Positions 1-6,865 of a stretch of DNA of 64,000 nucleotides are shown piece by piece. The translations under genes were made by a program, and so were the position numbers. The notes under the pieces are model-generated. The model saw only the letters and a program-made list of their open reading frames with translations, did no database searches and was not told where the DNA came from. The stretch is from Viridibacterium sediminicola (lineage in GTDB: Bacteria; Pseudomonadota; Gammaproteobacteria; Burkholderiales; Rhodocyclaceae). The stretch spans positions 122,043 to 186,042 of the forward strand of contig NZ_JBDIVE010000010.1 in the NCBI RefSeq assembly GCF_039631295.1, given 5' to 3'. Position 1 is the stretch's first letter; every line of letters starts with the position of its first letter.

Positions 1-195
1 TCGGCCCTGCGCGACGCCAGGCTGGCTTGGGCATCTTACGAACTCAATCACGCGCTGCGCATCGCACTCTCCGACGCCAGTAGCGAAGCGCGCTGGTGCG
101 CGGGCGAAGATGTCTTCGCCGCCGCCCAGGTCAATGAGATCAGCGCTGCCGAGATGGCCGCCGGCTTCGACAGGATCAAGCTCATCGTCGGCTGA
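1..195 (+). CDS. C-terminal end of an unknown protein (cut by window start)
   Basis: An open frame runs from the first base to a TGA at 193-195 and gives 64 residues rich in Ala, Glu and Arg, ending in FDRIKLIVG. The codon use matches the neighbouring genes. No motif lets me name a family. It lies on the same strand as the YhgE/Pip-type gene that starts 213 bp further on, so it could be the preceding gene of the same transcription unit, but the GC-rich palindrome just after its stop argues for a transcription end here. Confidence 0.55.
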   Translation, partial: SALRDARLAWASYELNHALRIALSDASSEARWCAGEDVFAAAQVNEISAAEMAAGFDRIKLIVG

Positions 196-197
196 AG

Positions 198-215
198 GGC
201 AGCGCGCGCGCTGCC
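198..215 (+). terminator. GC-rich palindrome after the first gene
   Basis: GGCAGCGCGCGCGCTGCC is a perfect self-complementary stretch three bases after the stop codon. There is no T run behind it, so it is only a possible transcription end or pause. Confidence 0.3.
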
Positions 216-408
216 GGCGATTCGCGATGGCTAATATGCGCATCACGCAAGCGCCCATCAGGGCGGCGCTCTTGTCACAGCGCCGGCGCTAGAATGGCGC
301 GCTGCGTGTTGGCGGAGCCTGATGGCTGCGCGGACATGTTGAGCGCCGCTGGGGCTCTGGCCTTGCGCGGATCGAAACCACTCCTTTGCACGACCCGAAT
401 CGAGGCCT

Positions 409-2340
409 ATGAAGCTGTTTCGCCAGGCATTCACGCTCGCCCGCATCGAGGCCAGCTACTTGTGTCGTCATGCCCGCCTGCTGGTCGCCGCTCTGGTGGT
501 GGTCTTGGTGCCGGCAGTCTATGCGTGGATCTATCTGGCCAGCGTGTGGGACCCGACGGCGCGCACCAATGCGCTGGCGGTCGGTTTGATCAATCTGGAT
601 CAGGGCATTGCCTATCACGAGCTGCAGTTCAATATCGGCCGCGAAGTGGTGGCCGAGCTCAAGAGCGGGCAGCGCTTCAACTACATCGAATATCAGGACG
701 AGGCGCAGATTCGTCGCGATGTACGCCTCGGTCGCCTGAGCTTTGCGCTGATCATTCCGCATGATCTGAGCGCACAGGCGGTGCCGGGCACCGAAGCGGG
801 CGCCGGCAAGCCGGTGATCTACGCGGCCGAGGGCAATAACTACGAAGCCGGTGCGATTGCGCAGCGTTTCGCCGAGACCTTGGGCGAGCGCATCAACACC
901 AGTCTCAACGAGCGACGCTGGGCCCTGGTCTTGTCCAGCGAAGTGGGCTCTGAGCGCGGCGTGGCGCAGCTGCGGCGCGCGGTCGATGCGCTCGACAAGG
1001 GCGCACATGAATTGCGTAGCGGCGCGCACCGCGCCGAGCATGGCGCCGAGCAGTTGCTCGGCGGTGCCGAACGCGTGGCCGAGGGCGAGCAGCAGCTCAG
1101 TGCGGGCATGCGCCAGCTGAGCAATGGCTTGCGCAGCATCGACGCGCAACGACCGCATCGCAGCGAGCTGGCCCGTCTGGAGAGCGGCGCCGCAGCCTTG
1201 ACCGCAGGCCATGCCGAGCTGGGCGAAGGGCTCGGCGAACTGCAGCACGGTTCAGCCAAGTTGCGCGAGGGCACACAGAAATATCGCGACAAGCTGGCCG
1301 ACAGCCTGTTTGTGCCGGAGGCCCTGAGCACGCCGGCGGAGCAACTGGCCGACGGCGCGCAGAAGCTCGACAGCGGCATCGCGAGCGCACGCACGGCGCA
1401 GCAGAAGCTGGCGGAGGGCTTTGGCAGCTTCAACAACGGTGTGCTGAGCCTCGCCAATGGCACACGCAGCGTGTTTGGTGCGATCCATGGCGCCGTCGGC
1501 AAGCTGCCTGAGGAAAAGGATCTGGATGCGCTCGACAAGGGCACGGGCGAGCTGGCGCAGGGCGTCAAGCGCTTGTCCGACGGTAATCACCGCCTCGCAA
1601 CGGGCGCCGATCAGCTGGCCTTCGGGATCGACCAGCTGGCGCACGCCTTGCCGGCCAGCCTCAGCAAGCCTGATGGCAGCCCGCGCGGTCTGGCCAATTC
1701 GATCGAGCCGCGCGTCGAGCGCTACGCCGCGGTCGAGAACAGCGGCAGCGGCTTTGCACCGAACATGCTGCCGGCGGCGCTGTGGTTAGGCTGCGGGGTG
1801 GTGATCTTCCTGCTCCACGTGCGCATCCTGCCGCGCGAGGCCGAGTCATTCAGCTTGCCGGCGCGCCTGCTCGGCAAGATGCTGCTGCCCGGAACCCTGG
1901 TGCTGGCGCAAACGCTCTGCCTGTTGTTTACCGCCTTGTTCGTGTTGCACATCCATGTGGTCGACATTCCGGCCTTCGTGCTGGTGCTGAGCGTCTCGGC
2001 GCTGACCTTCCTGTGCATCATCTTCGCGCTGGCCAAGGGCTTTGGCGACGCCGGCAAGGGTGCCGCGATGATTCTGCTGGCTTTGCAGTTGTCATCCTCC
2101 GGCGGGGTGATGCCGGTCGAGCTGAGCGGCTGGCTGTTCAAGGACATCAGCCCCTGGTTGCCGCTGACCTGGTCAGTCAAGGCGATCAAGGCCAGCATGT
2201 TTGGCGCCTTCGAAGGCGCCTGGCAGCAGCCTTTGTGCTACGTCGTGCTGTTCGCGCTGGGGGCTTTGCTGCTCGCCGCCTGCGTCGGGCGCTGGCGCCT
2301 GGTCAGTCACGACACCATGCGGCCCTCGGTGGAGTTCTAG
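409..2340 (+). CDS. YhgE/Pip family membrane protein (ABC-2 type)
   Basis: The 643-residue product has the YhgE/Pip layout: a short cytoplasmic N-terminus, one membrane segment at about residues 22-44 (LLVAALVVVLVPAVYAWIYL), a long extracytoplasmic part, and about five membrane helices from residue 450 to the end. The middle part (about 180-430) contains repeated short blocks of the type L-x-x-G-A/T-x-x-L-A/S-x-G, which in this family form long helical coiled coils. The family is linked to export or phage adsorption, but the substrate is unknown. The ATG at 409 is preceded by a weak GAGG-like site. The stop codon is part of the CTAG copy that flanks the mobile repeat behind it, so the last codon may have been altered by that insertion. 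Confidence 0.85.
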   Translation: MKLFRQAFTLARIEASYLCRHARLLVAALVVVLVPAVYAWIYLASVWDPTARTNALAVGLINLDQGIAYHELQFNIGREVVAELKSGQRFNYIEYQDEAQIRRDVRLGRLSFALIIPHDLSAQAVPGTEAGAGKPVIYAAEGNNYEAGAIAQRFAETLGERINTSLNERRWALVLSSEVGSERGVAQLRRAVDALDKGAHELRSGAHRAEHGAEQLLGGAERVAEGEQQLSAGMRQLSNGLRSIDAQRPHRSELARLESGAAALTAGHAELGEGLGELQHGSAKLREGTQKYRDKLADSLFVPEALSTPAEQLADGAQKLDSGIASARTAQQKLAEGFGSFNNGVLSLANGTRSVFGAIHGAVGKLPEEKDLDALDKGTGELAQGVKRLSDGNHRLATGADQLAFGIDQLAHALPASLSKPDGSPRGLANSIEPRVERYAAVENSGSGFAPNMLPAALWLGCGVVIFLLHVRILPREAESFSLPARLLGKMLLPGTLVLAQTLCLLFTALFVLHIHVVDIPAFVLVLSVSALTFLCIIFALAKGFGDAGKGAAMILLALQLSSSGGVMPVELSGWLFKDISPWLPLTWSVKAIKASMFGAFEGAWQQPLCYVVLFALGALLLAACVGRWRLVSHDTMRPSVEF

Positions 2341-2610
2341 GGCGTGTTCACATTCACCCGGCGGATTGCGTTGAAGTGCAGGGCTTGCCAGACAAGGCGT
2401 GCGACACAGTGCAGGGTGGCCCCCCTGCACAAGGAGCGCAACGCAGTATGGCGAGCCCTGCACTTCAACCCTCCGGGCGGGTACTGAATTGGCCGCAGCA
2501 CAGCGTTGCAGCTCCTCGTCAGGGGGGCCACCCTGACAGCGTCGCTGCGCCTTGTTCTGCGCCCAATTCAGTACCCGCGCAACCGCCGCGTGAATGTGAA
2601 CACGCCCTAG
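2337..2610. mobile_element. MITE-like element with terminal inverted repeats and CTAG duplication
   Basis: The 24-bp ends at 2341-2364 and 2583-2606 are inverted copies with one mismatch, beginning GGCGTGTTCACATTCAC. Both are flanked directly by CTAG (2337-2340 and 2607-2610), as expected for a 4-bp target duplication. Inside are two further hairpin arms: 2370-2385 pairs with 2454-2469, and 2477-2492 pairs with 2563-2578. The core of the left arm (about 2409-2447) is an inverted relative of 2500-2536. No transposase frame is present. CTAG targets are known for IS5-type elements, so a non-autonomous IS5-family relative is my inference. Confidence 0.8.
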
Positions 2611-2617
2611 GCGCGCT

Positions 2618-2947
2618 TCAGTCTTCGTCGGCGCTGTCATCGTCCAGGTCAATCTCGATCATCTCGCCATTGATCTGGATCGGGTACTCAACCATTTCGC
2701 AGCCGCTCGGCGACAGTCCTTCGCCGCTGTGGCCATCAAACACCCAGCCGTGCGCCGGGCAGATCAGCGTGCTGCCGTTGAAAATGCCCTGGGCGAGCGA
2801 TACGCCCTCGTGCGGGCAGCGTGCATTGAAGGCACGCGGGCGTCCGCCCTCGGGCCAGATGATCACGATCTCGGTGTTGTCCACCATCGCCGGCACCAGC
2901 TCGCTGGGACTCAGCAGGGTTTTCTTGCAGAGGGTCTGGTAGGCCAT
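2618..2947 (-). CDS. Rieske-type [2Fe-2S] protein of the nif region
   Basis: The 109-residue protein carries both Rieske ligand boxes: C44-P-H46 and C63-P-A-H66, about 17 residues apart as usual in small soluble Rieske ferredoxins. I start it at the ATG at 2947 (MAYQTLCKK); a longer frame upstream starts inside the spacer and lacks similarity to the family. The acidic tail DLDDDSADED is typical of electron carriers. It lies 73 bp downstream of nifF on the same strand, so it probably serves as a redox partner in nitrogen fixation, although the exact electron donor and acceptor cannot be read from the sequence. Confidence 0.85.
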   Translation of the reverse strand: MAYQTLCKKTLLSPSELVPAMVDNTEIVIIWPEGGRPRAFNARCPHEGVSLAQGIFNGSTLICPAHGWVFDGHSGEGLSPSGCEMVEYPIQINGEMIEIDLDDDSADED

Positions 2948-3020
2948 GTCAGCGGTGCTCGCGAGCGGGTGTGTGTGGGGCGCCTTCTCCCGGTCGCGGG
3001 AGAAGGCAGCGGGTGTGCGC

Positions 3021-3563
3021 TCAGAGCGGCAGGCCGAATTCCGGCGCAATCAGCTTGAGCCAGCCATCAAGGCGCTCGGTGGTGAGCTCGGGCTGGATGT
3101 CGTTGTCGATGGCCAGACCGACGAACTTGTCATCGATCACCGATTGCGAGGTCTCGAAGTTGTAGCCATCGGTCGGCCAGGCGCCGACGATCTTGGCTCC
3201 GGCATCCTTGAAGAAGTCGTAGAGCAGGACCATGCCGTCGACGAACTCATGGCCGTAGGTGTCCTGATCGCCGAGGCCGAAGATCGCCACCGTCTTGCCG
3301 GCGAAGCTGGTGCCCTTGAACTTTTCGATCGCTTCGGCCCAGCTCTCTTCGTCACACTCGGCTTCGATGCCGGGCAGCAGGCCGTCGCCCAGCGTCGGTG
3401 TGCCGAGAATCAGGAAGTCGTACTTGAGCAGGTCTTCGACCGTTGCCTTGTTGATGTTGACGGCGTCCGCCATGGTGTCGTCGTCGAAGCGTTTCTTGAT
3501 CTGCTTGGCGATCTTGCGCGTGCTGCCGCTGTTGGTTCCGAAGAAGAGGCCGATGCGTGCCAT
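3021..3563 (-). CDS. nifF: NifF flavodoxin
   Basis: The 180-residue product is a long-chain flavodoxin. The FMN phosphate loop is at residues 9-16 (GTNSGSTR), the LGTPTLGDG loop follows at about 53-61, and the GLGDQDTYGHEF segment provides the second FMN-binding loop. The insertion typical of long-chain flavodoxins is present near residues 125-150. Such proteins pass electrons to the nitrogenase Fe protein. The ATG has a good AAGGA site (TTAAGGACACACCATG). It follows the AAA+ gene by 62 bp and precedes the Rieske gene, so the four minus-strand genes are probably one unit under the sigma-54-type promoter near 5880. Confidence 0.93.
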   Translation of the reverse strand: MARIGLFFGTNSGSTRKIAKQIKKRFDDDTMADAVNINKATVEDLLKYDFLILGTPTLGDGLLPGIEAECDEESWAEAIEKFKGTSFAGKTVAIFGLGDQDTYGHEFVDGMVLLYDFFKDAGAKIVGAWPTDGYNFETSQSVIDDKFVGLAIDNDIQPELTTERLDGWLKLIAPEFGLPL

Positions 3564-3625
3564 GGTGTGTCCTTAATGAAGTGTGGTGGAAAAATGTTGG
3601 GGAAGTCTTGTTATGTGCAATGCAT

Positions 3626-5329
3626 TCACGCCGCCAGCTCGTGTGCCTGATCCATGCCACGGAAAATGGCACAGCGTTTGAACACCTCCAGCGAAGCCTG
3701 ACAGCCCTTGTGCTGGCAGTACTTGGCGGCAAGCTTGGAGAGGCCCTTGATGTCGCGCCCGGTGGCGGCGGGAAACAAGGCGGTGAGCTGATCGACCAGC
3801 GCGCTGTCGAGCGCCAGACCGAACTGATCGCCCATCACCTGCCAGATGCGGCGGCGGGCAGCTTCGTCGGGCGGGTAATACTTGATCATCGCGATGCAGC
3901 GCGAGACGATGGCTTCGTCGATGTCATCCACACGATTGGTGGTGAGGAACAGCAGGCCGTTGAAGTATTCGAGCACGCGCAGGAATACACCGACCACCGC
4001 ATTCATGGTGATGTTGTCGTCACGGCGCTTGATGTAGACGTCGGCCTCGTCGATCAGCATCACCGCGCCCCAGCGCTGCGCACGCGTCAATACGTCTTTC
4101 AGCGCCGTCTCCATTGCCGCGACGTTGAGACCCAGCTGACCCGAGTGCACGCGGTAGAGCGGGCGCTTGATGATCTCCGAATAGACCTCGGCAGTGAGCG
4201 TCTTGCCGACACCGGCCGGGCCTGCACAGAGCACCGTGGTGCCGCCCGATTTGCCGGCGACGATGTCGTCCATCAGCACGTCCATCTCGGCCGTGAGGAT
4301 GTCGATGAGGTCGGTCTGTTCCGGCGGCAGCACCAGCTTTTGCTTGAGCTCGGGCTGATAGACATAGGGCTTCATGTCATCGACGTGCACCCACAGATAG
4401 TGGTGCAAGTCGAGGTGGAACATCAGGATGTAGGCGTGGATCGGCAGCTGCGAAAACAGGCCGGCCGGAATCTCCGCTTGCGAGGCAATCGCCTCGTCTT
4501 CGCTCTCGTAGCGATTGCTCTTGGCCGCCTTGCGCAGATAGGGGCCAAGGATGTCGCCGGGCGCATCAAGGGTCAGCGTGCGGCTGGTAAGGATGCTTTC
4601 ATCATTGACCAGGCGGGCGCTGCCGCCGCTGGCCGAGAGCACGATCACATCCTTGCGCGTCCAGTCATTATCGTGATGGGTCGCGTTGGGATCGCCCGAG
4701 TAGAAGCCGGTGCCGCTGCCCGAGAACTGCTCGCCATAGCGCGCGCGCCAGTCGAAATAGCGCTCGATGGTGCGGTCGTACTGGGCGATGAGTTCCGGCG
4801 TTTCCTTCAGGTAGCCTTTGGCGGCGAAGATCTCGCCGACCGTCTTGCCCGCCGCGTCGCTGGCGTAAATGCGCATCACCCGCGTGGTCAGCGTGCCCTT
4901 GGCATTGCCCTTGAGCTCGATGAAGACCTTGCCGGTCTCGTCATTGGCGGGCGGCGTGTAGTCCAGACGCGTCACCACGTAGGGCAGGGGCCGCGTAGTC
5001 ATGTCGGCGGTGAACAGCCAGCCACGGATGGCGTTTGTCGCCAGGTAACGGGCAATCGCCGGCACCACGCTTTCGAGCTGATCGGCACCGAAGCGCGGGC
5101 CTTCAGCATCGAGTGCCTGGCGTAGGGTGGCCAGGTGCGCAGCGCGCTCCTGCATCGCCGGGCCGGCGTCGGCGTAGAGCTTGCCGAGAAAATCCAGCGC
5201 CGCGCCGGAGAGCTGCTGCAGGTGGATTTCCACCTTGTCGGAAAACAGCAGCTGCTCGCCCACCGGGCTCAGCTCGGTAAAAGCGCCGATCAGCGATTCG
5301 GCATAGGGGCGTTCGATGGTGAGTTTCAT
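3626..5329 (-). CDS. AAA+ ATPase linked to nif genes
   Basis: The 567-residue protein has a long N-terminal part of unknown fold (1-340) and a C-terminal AAA+ module. Walker A is GPAGVGKT at 370-377, Walker B is VMLIDEAD at 423-430, sensor 1 is the TTN at 463-465 and an arginine-finger-like SR follows at about 476-477. The set resembles Cdc48/FtsH-type classical AAA ATPases. I start at ATG 5329 (MKLTIERPY); the frame further upstream is the shadow of the neighbouring gene. It stands between a degenerate receiver gene and nifF. A role in remodelling or assembling nitrogenase-related proteins is inferred from position only. Confidence 0.85.
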   Translation of the reverse strand: MKLTIERPYAESLIGAFTELSPVGEQLLFSDKVEIHLQQLSGAALDFLGKLYADAGPAMQERAAHLATLRQALDAEGPRFGADQLESVVPAIARYLATNAIRGWLFTADMTTRPLPYVVTRLDYTPPANDETGKVFIELKGNAKGTLTTRVMRIYASDAAGKTVGEIFAAKGYLKETPELIAQYDRTIERYFDWRARYGEQFSGSGTGFYSGDPNATHHDNDWTRKDVIVLSASGGSARLVNDESILTSRTLTLDAPGDILGPYLRKAAKSNRYESEDEAIASQAEIPAGLFSQLPIHAYILMFHLDLHHYLWVHVDDMKPYVYQPELKQKLVLPPEQTDLIDILTAEMDVLMDDIVAGKSGGTTVLCAGPAGVGKTLTAEVYSEIIKRPLYRVHSGQLGLNVAAMETALKDVLTRAQRWGAVMLIDEADVYIKRRDDNITMNAVVGVFLRVLEYFNGLLFLTTNRVDDIDEAIVSRCIAMIKYYPPDEAARRRIWQVMGDQFGLALDSALVDQLTALFPAATGRDIKGLSKLAAKYCQHKGCQASLEVFKRCAIFRGMDQAHELAA

Positions 5330-5351
5330 GGCCGCGCTTCCCGTTCCGCGC

Positions 5352-5777
5352 TCAGCGCACGACCACCGGGATTTCGAGGGCTGCGCGGCGGCCGATCTGC
5401 GCATCGACCTTGCGGCGCACGTTCTCCAGCTTGAGCGGGCGCAGCAGGGTACTGGCGGCGCCGAGCGACAGCGCTTCCTTGACCAGGGGCTCGTCGGCAT
5501 CAAAGCAGACGATCAGGATGCGCACATCGGCAATGCTGTTCTTGAACTGCGTGACGACCGCTGCACCCTCGGCTTCGATCACGCTGAGGCCGAGCAGGAT
5601 CAGCTCCGGCGGCGTGCCGGCGGCCTTGGCCAGCGCTTCGCCAGCGCTCATCAGCACATGCGTTTCCATCTCGTCCGCGAGCATGAACTGCAGCGCGGTA
5701 CTGACCACATCATCATTGTCCACCACGAAGACGCGCTTGTTCTCGACCGCGCGCTGGCTATCCACACCGATTTGCAT
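5352..5777 (-). CDS. Receiver-like protein lacking the phospho-acceptor Asp
   Basis: The 141-residue product aligns by eye with a response-regulator receiver domain: beta-1 RVFVVD with acidic D20, D22, D23, and the beta-3 strand ELILLGLSV. The normal acceptor Asp is replaced by G63, the Thr/Ser position is C91 and the conserved Lys is R113 (LLRPL). It therefore cannot be phosphorylated in the usual way and is best called a pseudo-receiver. No output domain follows. The ATG at 5777 (MQIGVDS) has the strong GAGAGAAGGG site. It ends 22 bp before the AAA+ gene, so the two are very probably co-transcribed and may interact. Confidence 0.75.
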   Translation of the reverse strand: MQIGVDSQRAVENKRVFVVDNDDVVSTALQFMLADEMETHVLMSAGEALAKAAGTPPELILLGLSVIEAEGAAVVTQFKNSIADVRILIVCFDADEPLVKEALSLGAASTLLRPLKLENVRRKVDAQIGRRAALEIPVVVR

Positions 5778-5872
5778 GATCAGTCCCTTCTCTCTGTTGC
5801 AAGGCACGTACTTGTTCGACGTTCGCGCTCCGTGTCCGTCTTGCTGCGGAAACCTCCGGGCTCAAACAGCTT

Positions 5873-5890
5873 GAGCAAGCTCCGTTCCCA
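5873..5890 (-). promoter_or_regulatory. Sigma-54 promoter candidate for the receiver/AAA/nifF unit
   Basis: On the minus strand GGAACGGAGCTTGC gives GG-N10-GC with a perfect TTGCT at -12; the -24 half is GGAAC instead of GGCAC. It lies about 95 bp before the start at 5777 and 86 bp from the NifA-type site at 5974-5989. Confidence 0.5.
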
Positions 5891-5973
5891 TGCCGGACAA
5901 GGCCGATTCATCGGGCTTTGCGCGGATTTGCGTGGTACGGCGCGCGCGATCGCGTCGCATTTGTCGTGTGCCA

Positions 5974-5989
5974 TGTCTGTTTTGTCGCA
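5974..5989. promoter_or_regulatory. NifA-type upstream site between divergent units
   Basis: TGTCTGTTTTGTCGCA is TGT-N4-T-N5-GCA, one base from the NifA consensus TGT-N4-T-N5-ACA. It is centred between the two divergent sigma-54 candidates, about 80-86 bp from each, which is the usual distance. Confidence 0.5.
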
Positions 5990-6065
5990 GTGCAGCGCAT
6001 CGTGGTGCGCGCTGCATCCCGACATGACGCGCAAATTGCCCGCCGTGACGCCACTTGGCAGCGCA

Positions 6066-6081
6066 CGGCACGGGATCTGCT
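6066..6081 (+). promoter_or_regulatory. Sigma-54 promoter candidate for the gene at 6116
   Basis: CGGCACGGGATCTGCT has GG at 6067-6068 and GC at 6079-6080 with exactly ten bases between; the -24 GGCACG is perfect. It is 35 bp before the ATG. Confidence 0.5.
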
Positions 6082-6115
6082 ACGTGCCCCACACCAACCC
6101 TGTCAGGAGCACGAG

Positions 6116-6433
6116 ATGAGTACGACTTTCATCAGGACCACCAGTGACGGCCGCAGGATCGAGGTCATCGACGGCAAAGTCTGTCTGGACGGCCGCCCCG
6201 AAGCCAGCGAGCTGGTCTCGCTCGACGAGCATCCGAATCGTCAGGCCATTGCCCGCGCCGTGCCGGGTGCCACACACGTCGCAGGGCGTCTGGTATTCAC
6301 GCTCGAAGAGGCGCACATGGTTAACGACGCGATGAGCGAAGCCAAGCGCGAGCTTGATCTCTCGCCGGTGGCGATCAATCGGCGTTTGCAAGAAGTCATG
6401 TTCCACCGCGCCAAGATGGAAGGCGTCGAGTGA
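6116..6433 (+). CDS. Small unknown protein upstream of nifE
   Basis: The 105-residue protein begins at the ATG at 6116, which has an AGGAG site eight bases before it (TCAGGAGCACGAGATG); a longer frame starting at 5918 runs through the promoter region and is rejected. The N-terminal half looks like beta strands (TFIRTTSDGRRIEVIDGKVCLDG) and the C-terminal half is helical. I do not recognise the family. Its own sigma-54-type promoter and its place between the nifF and nifE units suggest a role in nitrogen fixation, without saying which. Confidence 0.7.
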   Translation: MSTTFIRTTSDGRRIEVIDGKVCLDGRPEASELVSLDEHPNRQAIARAVPGATHVAGRLVFTLEEAHMVNDAMSEAKRELDLSPVAINRRLQEVMFHRAKMEGVE

Positions 6434-6720
6434 TTTTCGTCGAAATGGGCGCGATGCTTTGTCGACCTTGCTTGCCGTGCAATTGCACTGTCAGAGCAAG
6501 GTCTTCGCGCCTCGCACCCATTGCGACGGAAATCGGCAGTCGTGGTGCACTGTCTCGCGTCGTCTTCGCGCCTCGCGGCGAATCCGGCCGGAATCGGCTG
6601 TGCTTGGCAAGGTCTTCGCGCCTCGCGCCCATTGCGACGGAAATCGGCGCTGTGCCGGATGTGTCTCGCGTCGTCTTCGCGCTGCGCGGCGAATCCAAAC
6701 GGCAGCGCTTCAGTTGCCGG
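6432..6720. repeat. 111-bp tandem repeat with an inverted flank
   Basis: Two direct copies of a 111-bp unit lie at 6497-6607 and 6608-6718; each contains GTCTTCGCGCCTCGC twice in variant form. The segment 6432-6472 is a diverged inverted copy of 6495-6535, so the left end can fold into a hairpin of about 40 bp whose loop contains the palindrome TGCAATTGCA. The block fills most of the spacer between the gene at 6116 and the nifE promoter. It has no coding sign. Confidence 0.75.
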
Positions 6721-6738
6721 CCAAACCCGACAAAGCCT

Positions 6739-6754
6739 TGTCACAAAGACGCCA
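6739..6754 (+). promoter_or_regulatory. Possible NifA upstream site for nifE
   Basis: TGTCACAAAGACGCCA is TGT-N10-CCA, one base off the consensus, 64 bp before the -24 element. It includes the TTGTCACA motif seen at other nif starts in the window. Confidence 0.35.
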
Positions 6755-6815
6755 TGCGAATGCGCACGGATCGACGCGAATTTTGCAGGTGATTGATTGA
6801 AATAATAAATTTAGC

Positions 6816-6832
6816 TTGGCATCAATCCTGCT
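6816..6832 (+). promoter_or_regulatory. Sigma-54 promoter of nifE
   Basis: TTGGCATCAATCCTGCT has GG at 6818-6819 and GC at 6830-6831 with ten bases between. It matches TGGCAN-N5-NTGCT well and lies 35 bp before the nifE ATG. Confidence 0.75.
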
Positions 6833-6865
6833 GAGGGGTGATGTCAGCCGACAGAGAGGTGTGCC

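Noticed and set aside
3564..3625. Separate nifF promoter
   Set aside because: No GG-N10-GC element with correct spacing in the 62-bp gap; co-transcription with the AAA+ gene is simpler.
3557..5125. Long plus-strand frame opposite the AAA+ gene
   Set aside because: It mirrors codons of the real minus-strand gene and has no ribosome site or motif; the same holds for the long antisense frames at 52908-56084 (opposite the RND pump) and 14013-15413 (opposite modA/modB).
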